Assembly: GCA_027317185.1 (NCBI GenBank)
Contig: DAHVFB010000002.1
Coordinates: forward strand, 22,672 to 86,671
From: Deltaproteobacteria bacterium
GTDB taxonomy: Bacteria > Desulfobacterota > Binatia > Binatales > Binataceae
Length of the DNA stretch: 64,000 bases
Direction of reading: 5' to 3'
This document shows, one piece after another, positions 18,057-27,195 of the stretch; position 1 is the first letter of the stretch, and the number at the start of each line of letters is the position of its first letter. Position numbers and translations under genes: made by a program. Under the pieces are notes generated by a model. That model searched no databases. It was given only the letters and a program-made list of their open reading frames with translations, and was not told the origin of the DNA.

Positions 18057-19103
18057 ATGGAGCAGATCAGTTTCGGAGTTTTCGACCATATCGAGCGGAC
18101 CAGCGGCAGCGCCAATTTGCATACGCTTTATCATGAGCGGCTGCGGATGATGGAAGAGTACGACAAGGCGGGCATGTTCGCGGTTCATATCGCGCAGCAT
18201 CATGCCACGCCGCTGGGGATGGCGCCGTCGCCCAACGTATTTTTGGCCGCAGCCGCGGAGCACACCAAGAAGCTGCATTTTGGACCGCTGGTTTATCTGC
18301 TGCCGTTTTATCAGCCGTTACGCCTGATCGAGGAAATCTGTATGCTCGATCATCTTAGCGGTGGCCGTTTGGAAGTCGGCGTCGGGCGCGGGGTTTCGCC
18401 CTTTGAGCTGGGACTGCATCGGATTCCTTTCTACGATTCGCGCAATATTTATAATGAGGGGCTCGAAGTGCTCCGGCGCGGCCTCAGCAATGACCACCTC
18501 ACCTTCAATGGCAAGTACTATCAGTTCGAGAACGTGCCGATGGAACTGCGGCCGCTACAGCAGCCGCATCCGGATTTCTGGTACGGCACGATTAACGTCG
18601 AGAGCACGATATACGCGGCGAAGCATGGAATGCATGTGGTGACGCTGGGACCGGCCAGCGATGCCGCGAAAGTCGTGGCCGCATATCGCGAGGCCTGGGA
18701 TCCGAAGGGTCCGGATAATCTGAATCCGCACGTGAAGTCGCCGAAAATCGGAGTGCAGCGCCATATCTTCGTGGCCGAAAGCGACGCGGAAGCCTATCGC
18801 ATCGGGAAAGAGGCGTTCAAAGTTTTCTTTCATAATATTCAGAAGATCTGGGCTGACTTTCACACTTCGACCAGCGTGTTCCCGAATGACTTCGACCTCA
18901 TGCTGAAGGCGGGCGCGTTCATTGTCGGATCGCCTTCGAAGGTGCGCGATGAACTGGCGCGCGTCGCCGAGGTAACCCGGACCAATTACCTGGTGCAGGT
19001 GTTTTCGTGGGGCAACCTGACGCTCGATCAGTCGCTCGGTTCGCTGAATTTGTTCGCAAGCAAGGTGATGCCCGATCTGCAGAAGATTGCGCTCGCGGCC
19101 TGA
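18057..19103 (+). CDS. LLM-class flavin-dependent oxidoreductase
   Basis: ISFGVFDHIERT, HHATPLGMAPSPNVFLAAAAEHTKKLHFGPLVYLLPFYQPLRLIEEICMLDHLSGGRLEVGVGRG. Confidence 0.93.
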   Translation: MEQISFGVFDHIERTSGSANLHTLYHERLRMMEEYDKAGMFAVHIAQHHATPLGMAPSPNVFLAAAAEHTKKLHFGPLVYLLPFYQPLRLIEEICMLDHLSGGRLEVGVGRGVSPFELGLHRIPFYDSRNIYNEGLEVLRRGLSNDHLTFNGKYYQFENVPMELRPLQQPHPDFWYGTINVESTIYAAKHGMHVVTLGPASDAAKVVAAYREAWDPKGPDNLNPHVKSPKIGVQRHIFVAESDAEAYRIGKEAFKVFFHNIQKIWADFHTSTSVFPNDFDLMLKAGAFIVGSPSKVRDELARVAEVTRTNYLVQVFSWGNLTLDQSLGSLNLFASKVMPDLQKIALAA

Positions 19104-19104
19104 G

Positions 19105-19803
19105 TTAAGCGGGGGCGCGATACCGTATGGGATCGCGCCTCCCTGCTTCCGCGAAACCCTTCAAACGCAGAATGCAGGAATCGCAGTGTCCGCAGGCCTC
19201 GCCGGCCGGCGATGGATCGTAGCAGCTGATAGTGAGTGCGTAGTCAACCCCGAGCGCTAAACCGAGTTGTATGGTTTCGGCCTTGGTCAGATCGATCAGC
19301 GGCGTATGTATCGTCAGCCGATGGCCTTCCACGCCGGCCTTGGTGGCGAGATTCGCCATCCGCTGGTAGGCCTCGATATAATCCGGGCGGCAATCCGGAT
19401 AGCCGCTGTAGTCGAGCGCGTTAACGCCGATAAAGATGTCGTTTGACCCTGATACTTCGGCCTGCGCGAGGGCGAACGAAAGAAAGATTGTATTGCGCGC
19501 GGGCACGTAGGTAATCGGAATGTCCTGCGCCAACCCTTGAGCGGGACGGTCCTTTGGCACCGCGATAGCGCTGGTCAGCGCCGATCCGCCGAACACGCGC
19601 AAATCTATCTCGGCGATAACATGGTGGGTCACGCCCATCCGCTGGGCGATCTGCCGCGCCGCATTAACCTCGATTTCATGGCGCTGGCCATAACGGAACG
19701 TGATCGCCGAGACTTCATAGCCATCGCGGAAGGCGATCGCGAGCGTGGTGGTCGAATCGAGCCCGCCACTTAGAAGCACTACCGCTTTTCGCGCAGCCGA
19801 CAT
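19105..19803 (-). CDS. queC: 7-cyano-7-deazaguanine synthase QueC
   Basis: [19 protein letters not shown]-loop, [29 protein letters not shown]-terminal Cys cluster [17 protein letters not shown]. Confidence 0.96.
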   Translation of the reverse strand: MSAARKAVVLLSGGLDSTTTLAIAFRDGYEVSAITFRYGQRHEIEVNAARQIAQRMGVTHHVIAEIDLRVFGGSALTSAIAVPKDRPAQGLAQDIPITYVPARNTIFLSFALAQAEVSGSNDIFIGVNALDYSGYPDCRPDYIEAYQRMANLATKAGVEGHRLTIHTPLIDLTKAETIQLGLALGVDYALTISCYDPSPAGEACGHCDSCILRLKGFAEAGRRDPIRYRAPA

Positions 19804-19867
19804 CTATCTACCGAACAATCGAGTCCATCCTGCGAACCCATACCGCCGAATCCATCCCGGCTGAGCT

Positions 19868-20662
19868 TCAGCTTTGCCGGTCCACCTCATCGATGAAGCC
19901 GAGTACGGTGTCGTTGAACTCGTGCGGCTGTTCCAGATAGCTGATATGCCCAACGCCGGCAATCTCGACCAGCCGGGCGCCGGGAATGAGCGCGGCGGTT
20001 TCGCGGCCGCCCTCAGGCGGTATTACCCGGTCAAGCTCGCCGGTCAGTACCAGGGTTGGAATACGGATCGAGCGAACCTGCTGGCGAACGTCGAATCCCT
20101 GCAATCCTTCCGTGAATGCCTGCGCGTAAACCTCGCGATCGTTGCCGGCGATTATGTCGCATAGCCATTCGTGCACCGCCGGACGGACGTGAACCGCCAA
20201 GGCCTGATCGCACACCAGATGCGCATACTGGGTCATCGACTTTTTGCGCAGAGTTTTAAGCCGCACCTCACGCACCTTGGCCGGAATATCGGTAACGCTT
20301 GCCGTATGACATAGCGACAGGCTGCGGCACAGATCGGGCCTGCGAAGCGCAACCGCCTGGCCGATAAAACCGCCAAGCGAGGTTCCGACATAGTGCATCG
20401 GCGCGATTCCGAGTTTCTCGACCAGTGCGATTATGTCGTTTGCGAAATTATCGATCGCGTAAGAACCGGGTGCGGTGGGCTTCGATGACTTTCCGAAACC
20501 GCGCAGATCAACCGCGACCACACGATGCTTTTCGGCGAACAGCGGAACCTGGTTGATCCATCCATCGCCATTCAGCCCGATGCCATGCACCAGCACAATC
20601 GAGGTGCCAGTGCCCGTATCCTGAATGTTGATCGAGATCTCACCGAGATCCACCAAAGACAT
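19868..20662 (-). CDS. Alpha/beta-fold hydrolase (candidate N-formylmaleamate deformylase-like or lactonase)
   Basis: VLVHGIGLNGDGW, HYVGTSLGGFIGQ nucleophile elbow, GVGHISYLEQP; adjacent to NicX-like gene. Confidence 0.88.
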   Translation of the reverse strand: MSLVDLGEISINIQDTGTGTSIVLVHGIGLNGDGWINQVPLFAEKHRVVAVDLRGFGKSSKPTAPGSYAIDNFANDIIALVEKLGIAPMHYVGTSLGGFIGQAVALRRPDLCRSLSLCHTASVTDIPAKVREVRLKTLRKKSMTQYAHLVCDQALAVHVRPAVHEWLCDIIAGNDREVYAQAFTEGLQGFDVRQQVRSIRIPTLVLTGELDRVIPPEGGRETAALIPGARLVEIAGVGHISYLEQPHEFNDTVLGFIDEVDRQS

Positions 20663-20686
20663 AACCGTTTCCACTTTCGGTTCCGT

Positions 20687-21820
20687 TTAGCGTCCCGCGG
20701 CGCGCATGTCTTCCGGCATAACTTCACCGTCGCGCAGGATCAGATCATCATCGAGATACAACGTGCAGTTGCGCATCGGCAAATCCAGATGGCAGGCGGT
20801 ATCGTTGTCGCCGCCCAGTTCAGTGTTGGGACCGGTCGAAAACAGCACGTTGCCATAAAACGCGCGCCCCTCGATCCCGATTCCGGGCACGCCCTGGGCA
20901 TGGCAGGTCCAGTTCGCCCGCTCGTTGAGGCCCCATCCGATATGAGAAATCCCGTAAGCTTTCGGATCGCGATAGCTCGCCATGTAGTCGCGCAGCATCT
21001 CCGCGTCGAGTCCGCCTTTGGTTTCGACGATCCGACCTTCGCGTATCGTGAACTCGATCGGATCGCGCAGGTAGCTCGCGAACGGATAAATAATGTCGCC
21101 GCGGTCCATCACCACCTTGCCATTCACCTCGGTCTCGCCCGCGCCGGTAAAAGCAAATCCGCTGGGCCAGTGATCCCATCGTCCGGGGGTGTCGGTGTAT
21201 CCGTACTCGGACATCGCGGGAAACTTGCCGAGTTTGTAGGTGACGTCGGTGCCCGCCCGATTGGTGAATCGCAACTGATGACCGTTGGCGAGCCGCCGCT
21301 CGGCCGCCTCAACCCGTTCCCGCAAGTCTGTGGTGGGGAACAATCGTTGCAGAATTTCAGGAGGTTCCACGCACAACAGAATCCGCGCCCCAGCCTTCTG
21401 CATCTCGAGCTGCTCCTTGGAGAACAGCAAAAACATCAGATCGACCACCAGGTCGGCGCTCTTGAGCGCTTCGATCGCCGGCCGATTGCCCGCCAGCGCC
21501 GCCGCGCCACCGAAACCAAGCAGGCCTGCGCCCCGGCCCGGCAGCAGATTGACATTGAACACGTGGGCTCCGAGATCGCGCGCCGCAACCATGAAGGCGC
21601 TGGCGTACTCGACGTTCTTTTCGGCCTCCGAAAGGACCGCGACCGTTTCGTCTTCCTTCACCCGGCATAGTTCCAGTTCTCGGCGAAATAGCAATACGAG
21701 TTCGGTCGATTTCAAGGACATCGCAATTGCCTCCATGGCCAATCCGGGTTCGTGAACTCCGACTGCCTTTCGTTCGAATATAGTTCCGTTTTCCGGTGGA
21801 TTGAAACCTCGTGCATCCAC
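20687..21820 (-). CDS. M29 aminopeptidase-like / 2,5-dihydroxypyridine 5,6-dioxygenase (NicX)-like protein
   Basis: FTNRAGTDVTYKLGKFPAMSEYGYTDTPGRWDHWPSGFAFTGAGETEVNGKVVMDRGD, HIGWGLNERANW, FSTGPNTELGGDNDTACHLDLPMRNC; inner ATG starts possible. Confidence 0.75.
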   Translation of the reverse strand: MDARGFNPPENGTIFERKAVGVHEPGLAMEAIAMSLKSTELVLLFRRELELCRVKEDETVAVLSEAEKNVEYASAFMVAARDLGAHVFNVNLLPGRGAGLLGFGGAAALAGNRPAIEALKSADLVVDLMFLLFSKEQLEMQKAGARILLCVEPPEILQRLFPTTDLRERVEAAERRLANGHQLRFTNRAGTDVTYKLGKFPAMSEYGYTDTPGRWDHWPSGFAFTGAGETEVNGKVVMDRGDIIYPFASYLRDPIEFTIREGRIVETKGGLDAEMLRDYMASYRDPKAYGISHIGWGLNERANWTCHAQGVPGIGIEGRAFYGNVLFSTGPNTELGGDNDTACHLDLPMRNCTLYLDDDLILRDGEVMPEDMRAAGR

Positions 21821-21928
21821 TATAAAGAAGGCCTGACGCAGATTTTTAACCGAGGCTATGCGATAACCGAACTCGCCAATGCCCTCGAAATCGCAATGGT
21901 GGATCGATCGACATAAGGAGGTCTGACA

Positions 21929-22777
21929 ATGGCTACTGGTTTTATCGAAAAGCGTATTCCTTCAGGCAAGCTAACGAGCAATGCCCTGATCGCGGGCGAT
22001 CCCAAGTCACCCGCGTTGATCCTGCTTCACGGCGCCGGACCGGGAGCGAGCGCCGCTTCGAATTGGCAGAACTGCATCCCCGATCTAAGCAGTAAGTTCT
22101 ACGTGGTTGCGCCGGACATGGTGGGCTTTGGCCAGTCTGACTATCCCAACCCGCTACCAACCCACGCGATGACCTGGATGGGTTTACGGGTCGAACAGAT
22201 ATTGGGCATGATGGACCATCTGGAGATCAAAACCGCCCATATCGTGGGAAATTCGATGGGCGGAGCGCTGACGTTGCATCTGCTGCTGGAAGCGCCGCAA
22301 CGCTTCAAACGGGCGATGCTGATGGGTGCGGTAGGCGCGCCGATGTCGCGCACGCCGGAACTGGTTCGTCTGCTGTCATTTTATCACGACCCGCGATTGG
22401 GCCGTTATCGCGAACTGATCCACAGCTTCGTCTGCGATCCCGCCCAGTTTCCTGGGCTGGAGGATATCGTGCAGGCCCGTTTCAAGACTGCGACCGATCC
22501 CAAGGTGCGCGCGATTCAGGAGAATGCTTTCGAGTCGATGCGAAACGGCATGGACTCGCTGATTGTCCCGCCCTCGTTTTTGGCCCGTATGCCACACAGG
22601 GTGTCGCTGATTCACGGCCGTCAGGACCGCGTGGTGCCGCTGGAGACCAGTTTGTATTTCCTGCAGCATCTGAAAAACGCTGAGTTACACGTGCTCGACC
22701 GCTGTGGCCATTGGGCCCAGCTACAGCGTTGGGATGCGATGCTCCCGATAATCATGGATCACTTCGTAGAGGAATGA
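21929..22777 (+). CDS. Alpha/beta hydrolase, meta-cleavage-product hydrolase type
   Basis: LILLHGAGPGASAASNW, VGNSMGGALTLHLLLEAP, GHWAQLQRWD. Confidence 0.88.
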   Translation: MATGFIEKRIPSGKLTSNALIAGDPKSPALILLHGAGPGASAASNWQNCIPDLSSKFYVVAPDMVGFGQSDYPNPLPTHAMTWMGLRVEQILGMMDHLEIKTAHIVGNSMGGALTLHLLLEAPQRFKRAMLMGAVGAPMSRTPELVRLLSFYHDPRLGRYRELIHSFVCDPAQFPGLEDIVQARFKTATDPKVRAIQENAFESMRNGMDSLIVPPSFLARMPHRVSLIHGRQDRVVPLETSLYFLQHLKNAELHVLDRCGHWAQLQRWDAMLPIIMDHFVEE

Positions 22778-22784
22778 GAGGTCT

Positions 22785-22838
22785 GGCCGGAAAGCCGGCA
22801 GCGCGCCCTAACCTTCGGTGACGCTGCCCTTTCCGGCC
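22785..22838 (+). promoter_or_regulatory. Long intercistronic stem-loop without a T-tract
   Basis: ggccggaaagccggcagcg (22785-22803) pairs with cgctgccctttccggcc (22822-22838) with a 2-nt bulge. Confidence 0.5.
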
Positions 22839-22856
22839 TGAACGATGGTGCCAGAC

Positions 22857-23660
22857 ATGCTCGATAATGATGCGGTAAAGCGACTGGCGGCGGAGTTGAA
22901 CTCCGCTCAGAAGCAGCGCAAACAAATCAGCCAGCTTTCAAAACGTTTTCCGGAAATGACGGTTGCCGACGGCTATCGAATCAACCGCGCCTGGGTCGCA
23001 ATAAAGCATCAGGAAAGCCGTGTCACGCAGGGACATAAGATCGGTTTAACCTCGCGCGCGATGCAGCAGATGGCGCAGCTTACGGAACCTGATTATGGAA
23101 CTCTTTTTGACGATATGTTTTTCAGGGAAGGCGGTGAGGTGCCGTTCGACCGGTTCATCGCGCCGATGGTCGAAGTTGAACTTGCATTTGTCCTGGGCAA
23201 ACCGCTGAGAGGACCGCAGGTCACCATCTTCGACGTACTCGCAGCCACCGATTTCGTCGTGCCGGCGGTGGAGATCATCGATACCCGGATCGAACGCTTC
23301 GACCCGGAAACGAAAACGATGCGCAAGGTGCAGGACACTATCGCGGACAATGCCGCCAGCGCGGGCGTCGTGCTCGGATCGAGCCCGATCCGGCCCGAAA
23401 AGGTGGATCTGCGATGGGCGTGCGCGCTGCTTTCCAAAAATAGCGTAATCGAGGAGACCGGCGTCGCGGCAGGGGTGCTTAATCATCCCGCGAACGGCGT
23501 GGTCTGGCTGACGCATAAACTCAGCCAGTGGGACGAATATCTGGCGGCGGGTGAAATCGTGCTCGGTGGTTCTTTCACGCGCCCGGTCAGTGCCGCGCCG
23601 GGCGATACTTTTCATGCCGACTATGGAACCCTGGGTTCGATCAGCTTCAGATTCGTCTGA
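22857..23660 (+). CDS. hpaH: 2-oxo-hept-3-ene-1,7-dioate hydratase-like (HpaH/MhpD/DmpE family)
   Basis: VTQGHKIGLTSRAMQQMAQLTEPDYGTLFDDM, VEVELAFVLGKPL, PAVEIIDTRI, GEIVLGGSFTRPV. Confidence 0.88.
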   Translation: MLDNDAVKRLAAELNSAQKQRKQISQLSKRFPEMTVADGYRINRAWVAIKHQESRVTQGHKIGLTSRAMQQMAQLTEPDYGTLFDDMFFREGGEVPFDRFIAPMVEVELAFVLGKPLRGPQVTIFDVLAATDFVVPAVEIIDTRIERFDPETKTMRKVQDTIADNAASAGVVLGSSPIRPEKVDLRWACALLSKNSVIEETGVAAGVLNHPANGVVWLTHKLSQWDEYLAAGEIVLGGSFTRPVSAAPGDTFHADYGTLGSISFRFV

Positions 23661-23741
23661 TCTCGCCCGGCGCGATCAGCATACGCAAAATGTGCTTAAG
23701 TGGGGATCCGGATGATCCAGCTTGCGTATCCATGAGGATTT

Positions 23742-24512
23742 GTGAAAACACCCGTGAATCGTTTCAAGTTGGCGCTCAAGGCAGGGCAGGTTCGGATCGG
23801 CTTCTGGCTGGCGCTGACTGATTCCTACACCGCCGAGATTTGTGCGGGCGCCGGCTTCGATTGGCTGCTGATCGATGGCGAGCACTCGCCCCATACCCTG
23901 GTCACGATCGCCGGGCAGTTGCAGGCGATCGCCGGTTACTCCGAATGCGATGCAATTGTGCGGGTGCCGTGGGCGGATCAGGTCACGATCAAACAATATC
24001 TCGATCTGGGAGTGCAGACGGTGCTGGTTCCGATGGTGGAGACCGCCGAACAGGCGGCTGAAGTGGTGCGGGCATGCTATTACCCGCCCGCCGGTATCCG
24101 CGGCGTGGGGGGTGCGCGGGCGGCGCGCTGGGGGCGCTATCGGAATTATGTGACCGAGAGCAACGAACAGATGTGCGTACTGGTGCAGGTCGAGAGTAAG
24201 CGAGGACTGGACAATCTCGAACAAATTGCGGCGGTTGCGGGGGTCGATGGAGTTTTTATCGGCACCGCCGATCTCGCCGCCTCGCTCGGATATCCCGGCG
24301 ATGCCGCGAACCCCGTGGTGCAGGATGCGACCCTCGATGCCTTCCGGAAAATCCTGAGCATCGGAAAGGCCCCGGGCGCCCTGGCTCGCGATGAAGCCCT
24401 GATCTGGCGATACCGGGATAACGGAGCGCTGTTCGTGGCCGTGGGATTGGATGCTCATCTGCTGGCCGCACAAACCAGCGCCCTGGCTGCCCGCTTCCGC
24501 GCAGCTCGTTAA
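23742..24512 (+). CDS. hpaI: HpcH/HpaI-type aldolase (4-hydroxy-2-oxoheptanedioate aldolase-like)
   Basis: GFWLALTDSYTAEICAGAGFDWLLIDGEHSPHT, VLVPMVETAEQA, GVRGARAARWGRY-like region, DGVFIGTADLAASLGYPG. Confidence 0.92.
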   Translation: MKTPVNRFKLALKAGQVRIGFWLALTDSYTAEICAGAGFDWLLIDGEHSPHTLVTIAGQLQAIAGYSECDAIVRVPWADQVTIKQYLDLGVQTVLVPMVETAEQAAEVVRACYYPPAGIRGVGGARAARWGRYRNYVTESNEQMCVLVQVESKRGLDNLEQIAAVAGVDGVFIGTADLAASLGYPGDAANPVVQDATLDAFRKILSIGKAPGALARDEALIWRYRDNGALFVAVGLDAHLLAAQTSALAARFRAAR

Positions 24513-24588
24513 TAGGGTCGTGAGAAGCATGCCGTTGGCCTGAAATCGCAATAAGCCTGCGGCTTAACTGGCAGTCGCGGCGCCAACG

Positions 24589-25476
24589 ATGGTAACTTTG
24601 CAGTTGATCGACGGAGGCCGCTGTCCGATGGCTGACCACGCCCCGCGCCTGCGCGCACGCCTGGATCATATCGCGATCAATTCGCCGGAGCCTGAGCGGA
24701 TGGCCGAGTTCTACCGGCTCGCGATGGACCTGCGGCTCGAGCGGTTGAGCAACAATCTATGGTTGTGCGAAGCCCCGCGCCGCCGGCTTTTGATCGTTAA
24801 GGGCGAGGCCAAAACCCTCGCGTTCGGAGCCTATGCGGTCGATGAGCCGGACTTACTGGCAGCGGTTCGTAAACGCGTGGTTGACAGTGGTGCGAAGCTT
24901 GAGCGATCGGAAAGTTCGCTGCTGACCGGCGATAGCTTGATGGTGAAAGATCCGGATGGCAATCGGATAGCATTCGGGATGCCGGTCCCGGAAAAATCTT
25001 CCGATACTCCCGCGCTGCCGGCCCGGCTTCAGCATCTGGTATTTGGCAGCGACGAAGTAAGCCGCATCGCCGACTTTTATGAACGGGTTCTGGGCTTCAC
25101 GGTCAGTGACCGCGTGTTCGACAAAACCGGCAAGCTGACCAATTGCTTCTTCCGCGCCGATCGCGGCGACCATCATATACTGGCGATTTTTCCGTCCGAT
25201 CAAAAAAAGCTTGACCATCATTGTTATGAGTCGATCGATTGGGGTTCGATTCGCGACTGGGCCGATCAATTATCCAGCCGTGGGGTTTCCATCGCCTGGG
25301 GACCGGGCCGCCATGGTCCAGGGGCCAACCTGTTTATCATGGTCCGCGATCCGGACGGCAACTGGGTCGAGATTTCCGCCGAGCTGGAACAGGTCGAGGC
25401 CGAGCATCCGGCCGGCGTATGGGAACATGGTCCGCTGGTGGCTAATCGATGGGGCCAGCCGCGCCTGACTGTGTGA
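24589..25476 (+). CDS. VOC-fold type I extradiol dioxygenase-like protein; actual start may be MADHAPRL at 24628
   Basis: Two VOC domains: RLDHIAINSPEPERMAEFYR and RLQHLVFGSDEVSRIADFYERVLGF, MVRDPDGNWVEISAE. Confidence 0.88.
   Translation: MVTLQLIDGGRCPMADHAPRLRARLDHIAINSPEPERMAEFYRLAMDLRLERLSNNLWLCEAPRRRLLIVKGEAKTLAFGAYAVDEPDLLAAVRKRVVDSGAKLERSESSLLTGDSLMVKDPDGNRIAFGMPVPEKSSDTPALPARLQHLVFGSDEVSRIADFYERVLGFTVSDRVFDKTGKLTNCFFRADRGDHHILAIFPSDQKKLDHHCYESIDWGSIRDWADQLSSRGVSIAWGPGRHGPGANLFIMVRDPDGNWVEISAELEQVEAEHPAGVWEHGPLVANRWGQPRLTV
25453..25469. repeat. Left copy of 17-bp direct repeat flanking hicBA
   Basis: ggccagccgcgcctgac, identical to 25964-25980; lies at the 3' end of the dioxygenase CDS. 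Confidence 0.95.
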
Positions 25477-25552
25477 GCGGCAAAGAACTGCTGGCTCGGT
25501 GAGTCAACCTGTTCTTAGCTGGTTTTCTGGATCGAATCAGGGAGTAACGATT

Positions 25553-25756
25553 ATGAAGATCAGAGTCGTGGTTCATGAAGCAGAAGAGGGAGGTTACTGG
25601 GCCGAGGTTCCGTCAATAATTGGCTGCGCGACCGAGGGAGCAACCTTCGAGGAGCTGCTCAAGAATCTCTACGAAGCTATCGAGGGCTGCTTGTCAGTCG
25701 ATATCAGCGTGCCAAAGGCCACCGGGAAGGATCGAGTCGTCGAGATCATCGTGTGA
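25553..25756 (+). CDS. hicB: HicB-family antitoxin
   Basis: MKIRVVVHEAEEGGYWAEVPSIIGCATEGATFEELLKNLYEAIEGCL. Confidence 0.93.
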   Translation: MKIRVVVHEAEEGGYWAEVPSIIGCATEGATFEELLKNLYEAIEGCLSVDISVPKATGKDRVVEIIV

Positions 25757-25962
25757 AGCAGCTTTCCGGCAAGGCATTCATCAGCATCGTGGAACGCCGG
25801 GGATGGATGCTGCTGCGTGTACATGGTAGCCATCACATCTATGGTAAGCCTGGCAGCATAGTGCGGCTTTCGATCCCGATACATGGAAATCAACCGCTGA
25901 AGCGGGGACTGCTCGCATATTTGATGAAGGCCGCGGATCTCAAGGAGGGTGATTTGGAATAG
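25753..25962 (+). CDS. hicA: HicA-family toxin (mRNA interferase)
   Basis: LSGKAFISIVERRGWMLLRVHGSHHIYGKPG ... VSIP-like LSIPIHGNQPLKRGLLAYLMKAADL; GTGA overlap with hicB. Confidence 0.93.
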   Translation: MKQLSGKAFISIVERRGWMLLRVHGSHHIYGKPGSIVRLSIPIHGNQPLKRGLLAYLMKAADLKEGDLE

Positions 25963-25963
25963 A

Positions 25964-25980
25964 GGCCAGCCGCGCCTGAC
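25964..25980. repeat. Right copy of 17-bp direct repeat flanking hicBA
   Basis: ggccagccgcgcctgac, followed by cttctgag versus tgtgtgag at the left copy. Confidence 0.95.
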
Positions 25981-26049
25981 CTTCTGAGTTGCCAGCTCGA
26001 GATTCTGAGAAAATCCGATCCAGGGTTGAGTAGCCTTTAGGAGCTAACC

Positions 26050-27153
26050 ATGAACGATGAATTAAAAGCCGGATTCGAGGATCGCACCGGGCAGGCGACG
26101 CCAGGTGTGAACCTGTGGCCGTCGATCGTAATCCCGAAAGAGGACATCGATGCGCAAATTGAGCGCCTCGCCAGTCTGCCGCCGCCGATCAATGGACGGC
26201 GTCGCGCGCTCGTGGTCCATCCGATGGCCGACAGCGGGCGCGGACTGGCCCCCGGAATCCAGGTTTCGATCGACGTTCTAAAACCGGGCGAGCGCACCCG
26301 TCCGATTCGCCACAACTCATCGCAGGTGAACTTCTGCATCGGCGGCGCCGGACGGTCGCTAATCGGTGGCAAGCAGATCGTATTTTCGCAGTACGATGTA
26401 TGGAATACGCCGTCGATGGCGATCTATCAGCATTTCAACGACACCAACGGTCTCCAGGTGCGGCTCACCTACAGCAACGCGGCGCTGCTCGAGAAAATGA
26501 ACGTCCACTATATCGAAGATGATCCGCCATCCGGGCCGGCCGCGCATTCCGAAGCTGCCGAAGTCGCGGACCCCAACGATCCTTCGCGCGTGAATCCATT
26601 TGGGACCTTCCGAATCTCGGATGATGGCGCATACCTGATGCCATACGAGAAGCTGATTAACCCCGACGTGATCGAATCGAAAGCGCTGCACTGGCCATGG
26701 AAAATCGTCAAGGAGCATCTCGATAAACTTACGGCTCTGGGTTCCTCATACGTGGGACGGCGTTTGTATCTGCTTTATAATCCGGTTTCGGGCCGCACCA
26801 ACGGCACCACGCACAATTTTTTCGCGACCATGACGGTGCGTCCGCCGAACATCGTGGACCGGCCGCATCGGCACGCCGCCGCCGCGATCAACTACTACTT
26901 CTCCGGCAGCGGACGGAGCACGGTCGAGGGCAAAATTTACCGATGGAAGGCGGGCGACCTGATGCTATCGGCGCCGGGACTGGCGGTGCATAACCATGCT
27001 TCTAACGATGAGCCGGTTTACGAGCTGACCATCCAGGACAGCCCGTTGAATATCGCGATGGACTCCTTGCTCTGGCAGGAGAGCCTGAAGGGTCCGATAA
27101 CGCTGCTGGGATCGCATACCGGATTCCAGACCAATCGCGCCAAGGCAGCATGA
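26050..27153 (+). CDS. Bicupin protein (gentisate/1-hydroxy-2-naphthoate 1,2-dioxygenase-like)
   Basis: Two cupin halves: LKPGERTRPIRHNSSQVNFCIGGAGRSLIGGK and RPHRHAAAAINYYFSGSGRSTVEGKIYRWKAGDLMLSAPGLAVHNHAS. Confidence 0.85.
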   Translation: MNDELKAGFEDRTGQATPGVNLWPSIVIPKEDIDAQIERLASLPPPINGRRRALVVHPMADSGRGLAPGIQVSIDVLKPGERTRPIRHNSSQVNFCIGGAGRSLIGGKQIVFSQYDVWNTPSMAIYQHFNDTNGLQVRLTYSNAALLEKMNVHYIEDDPPSGPAAHSEAAEVADPNDPSRVNPFGTFRISDDGAYLMPYEKLINPDVIESKALHWPWKIVKEHLDKLTALGSSYVGRRLYLLYNPVSGRTNGTTHNFFATMTVRPPNIVDRPHRHAAAAINYYFSGSGRSTVEGKIYRWKAGDLMLSAPGLAVHNHASNDEPVYELTIQDSPLNIAMDSLLWQESLKGPITLLGSHTGFQTNRAKAA

Positions 27154-27195
27154 ATGCCTAAACCCGCGATATCTACATGATGAGAGAGTAAGAAA

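Noticed and set aside
20525-21670. 381-aa plus-strand ORF opposite the NicX-like gene
   Set aside because: Composition is Arg/His/Gln-rich and matches antisense read-out of a GC3-biased gene; the minus-strand frame has clear family motifs.
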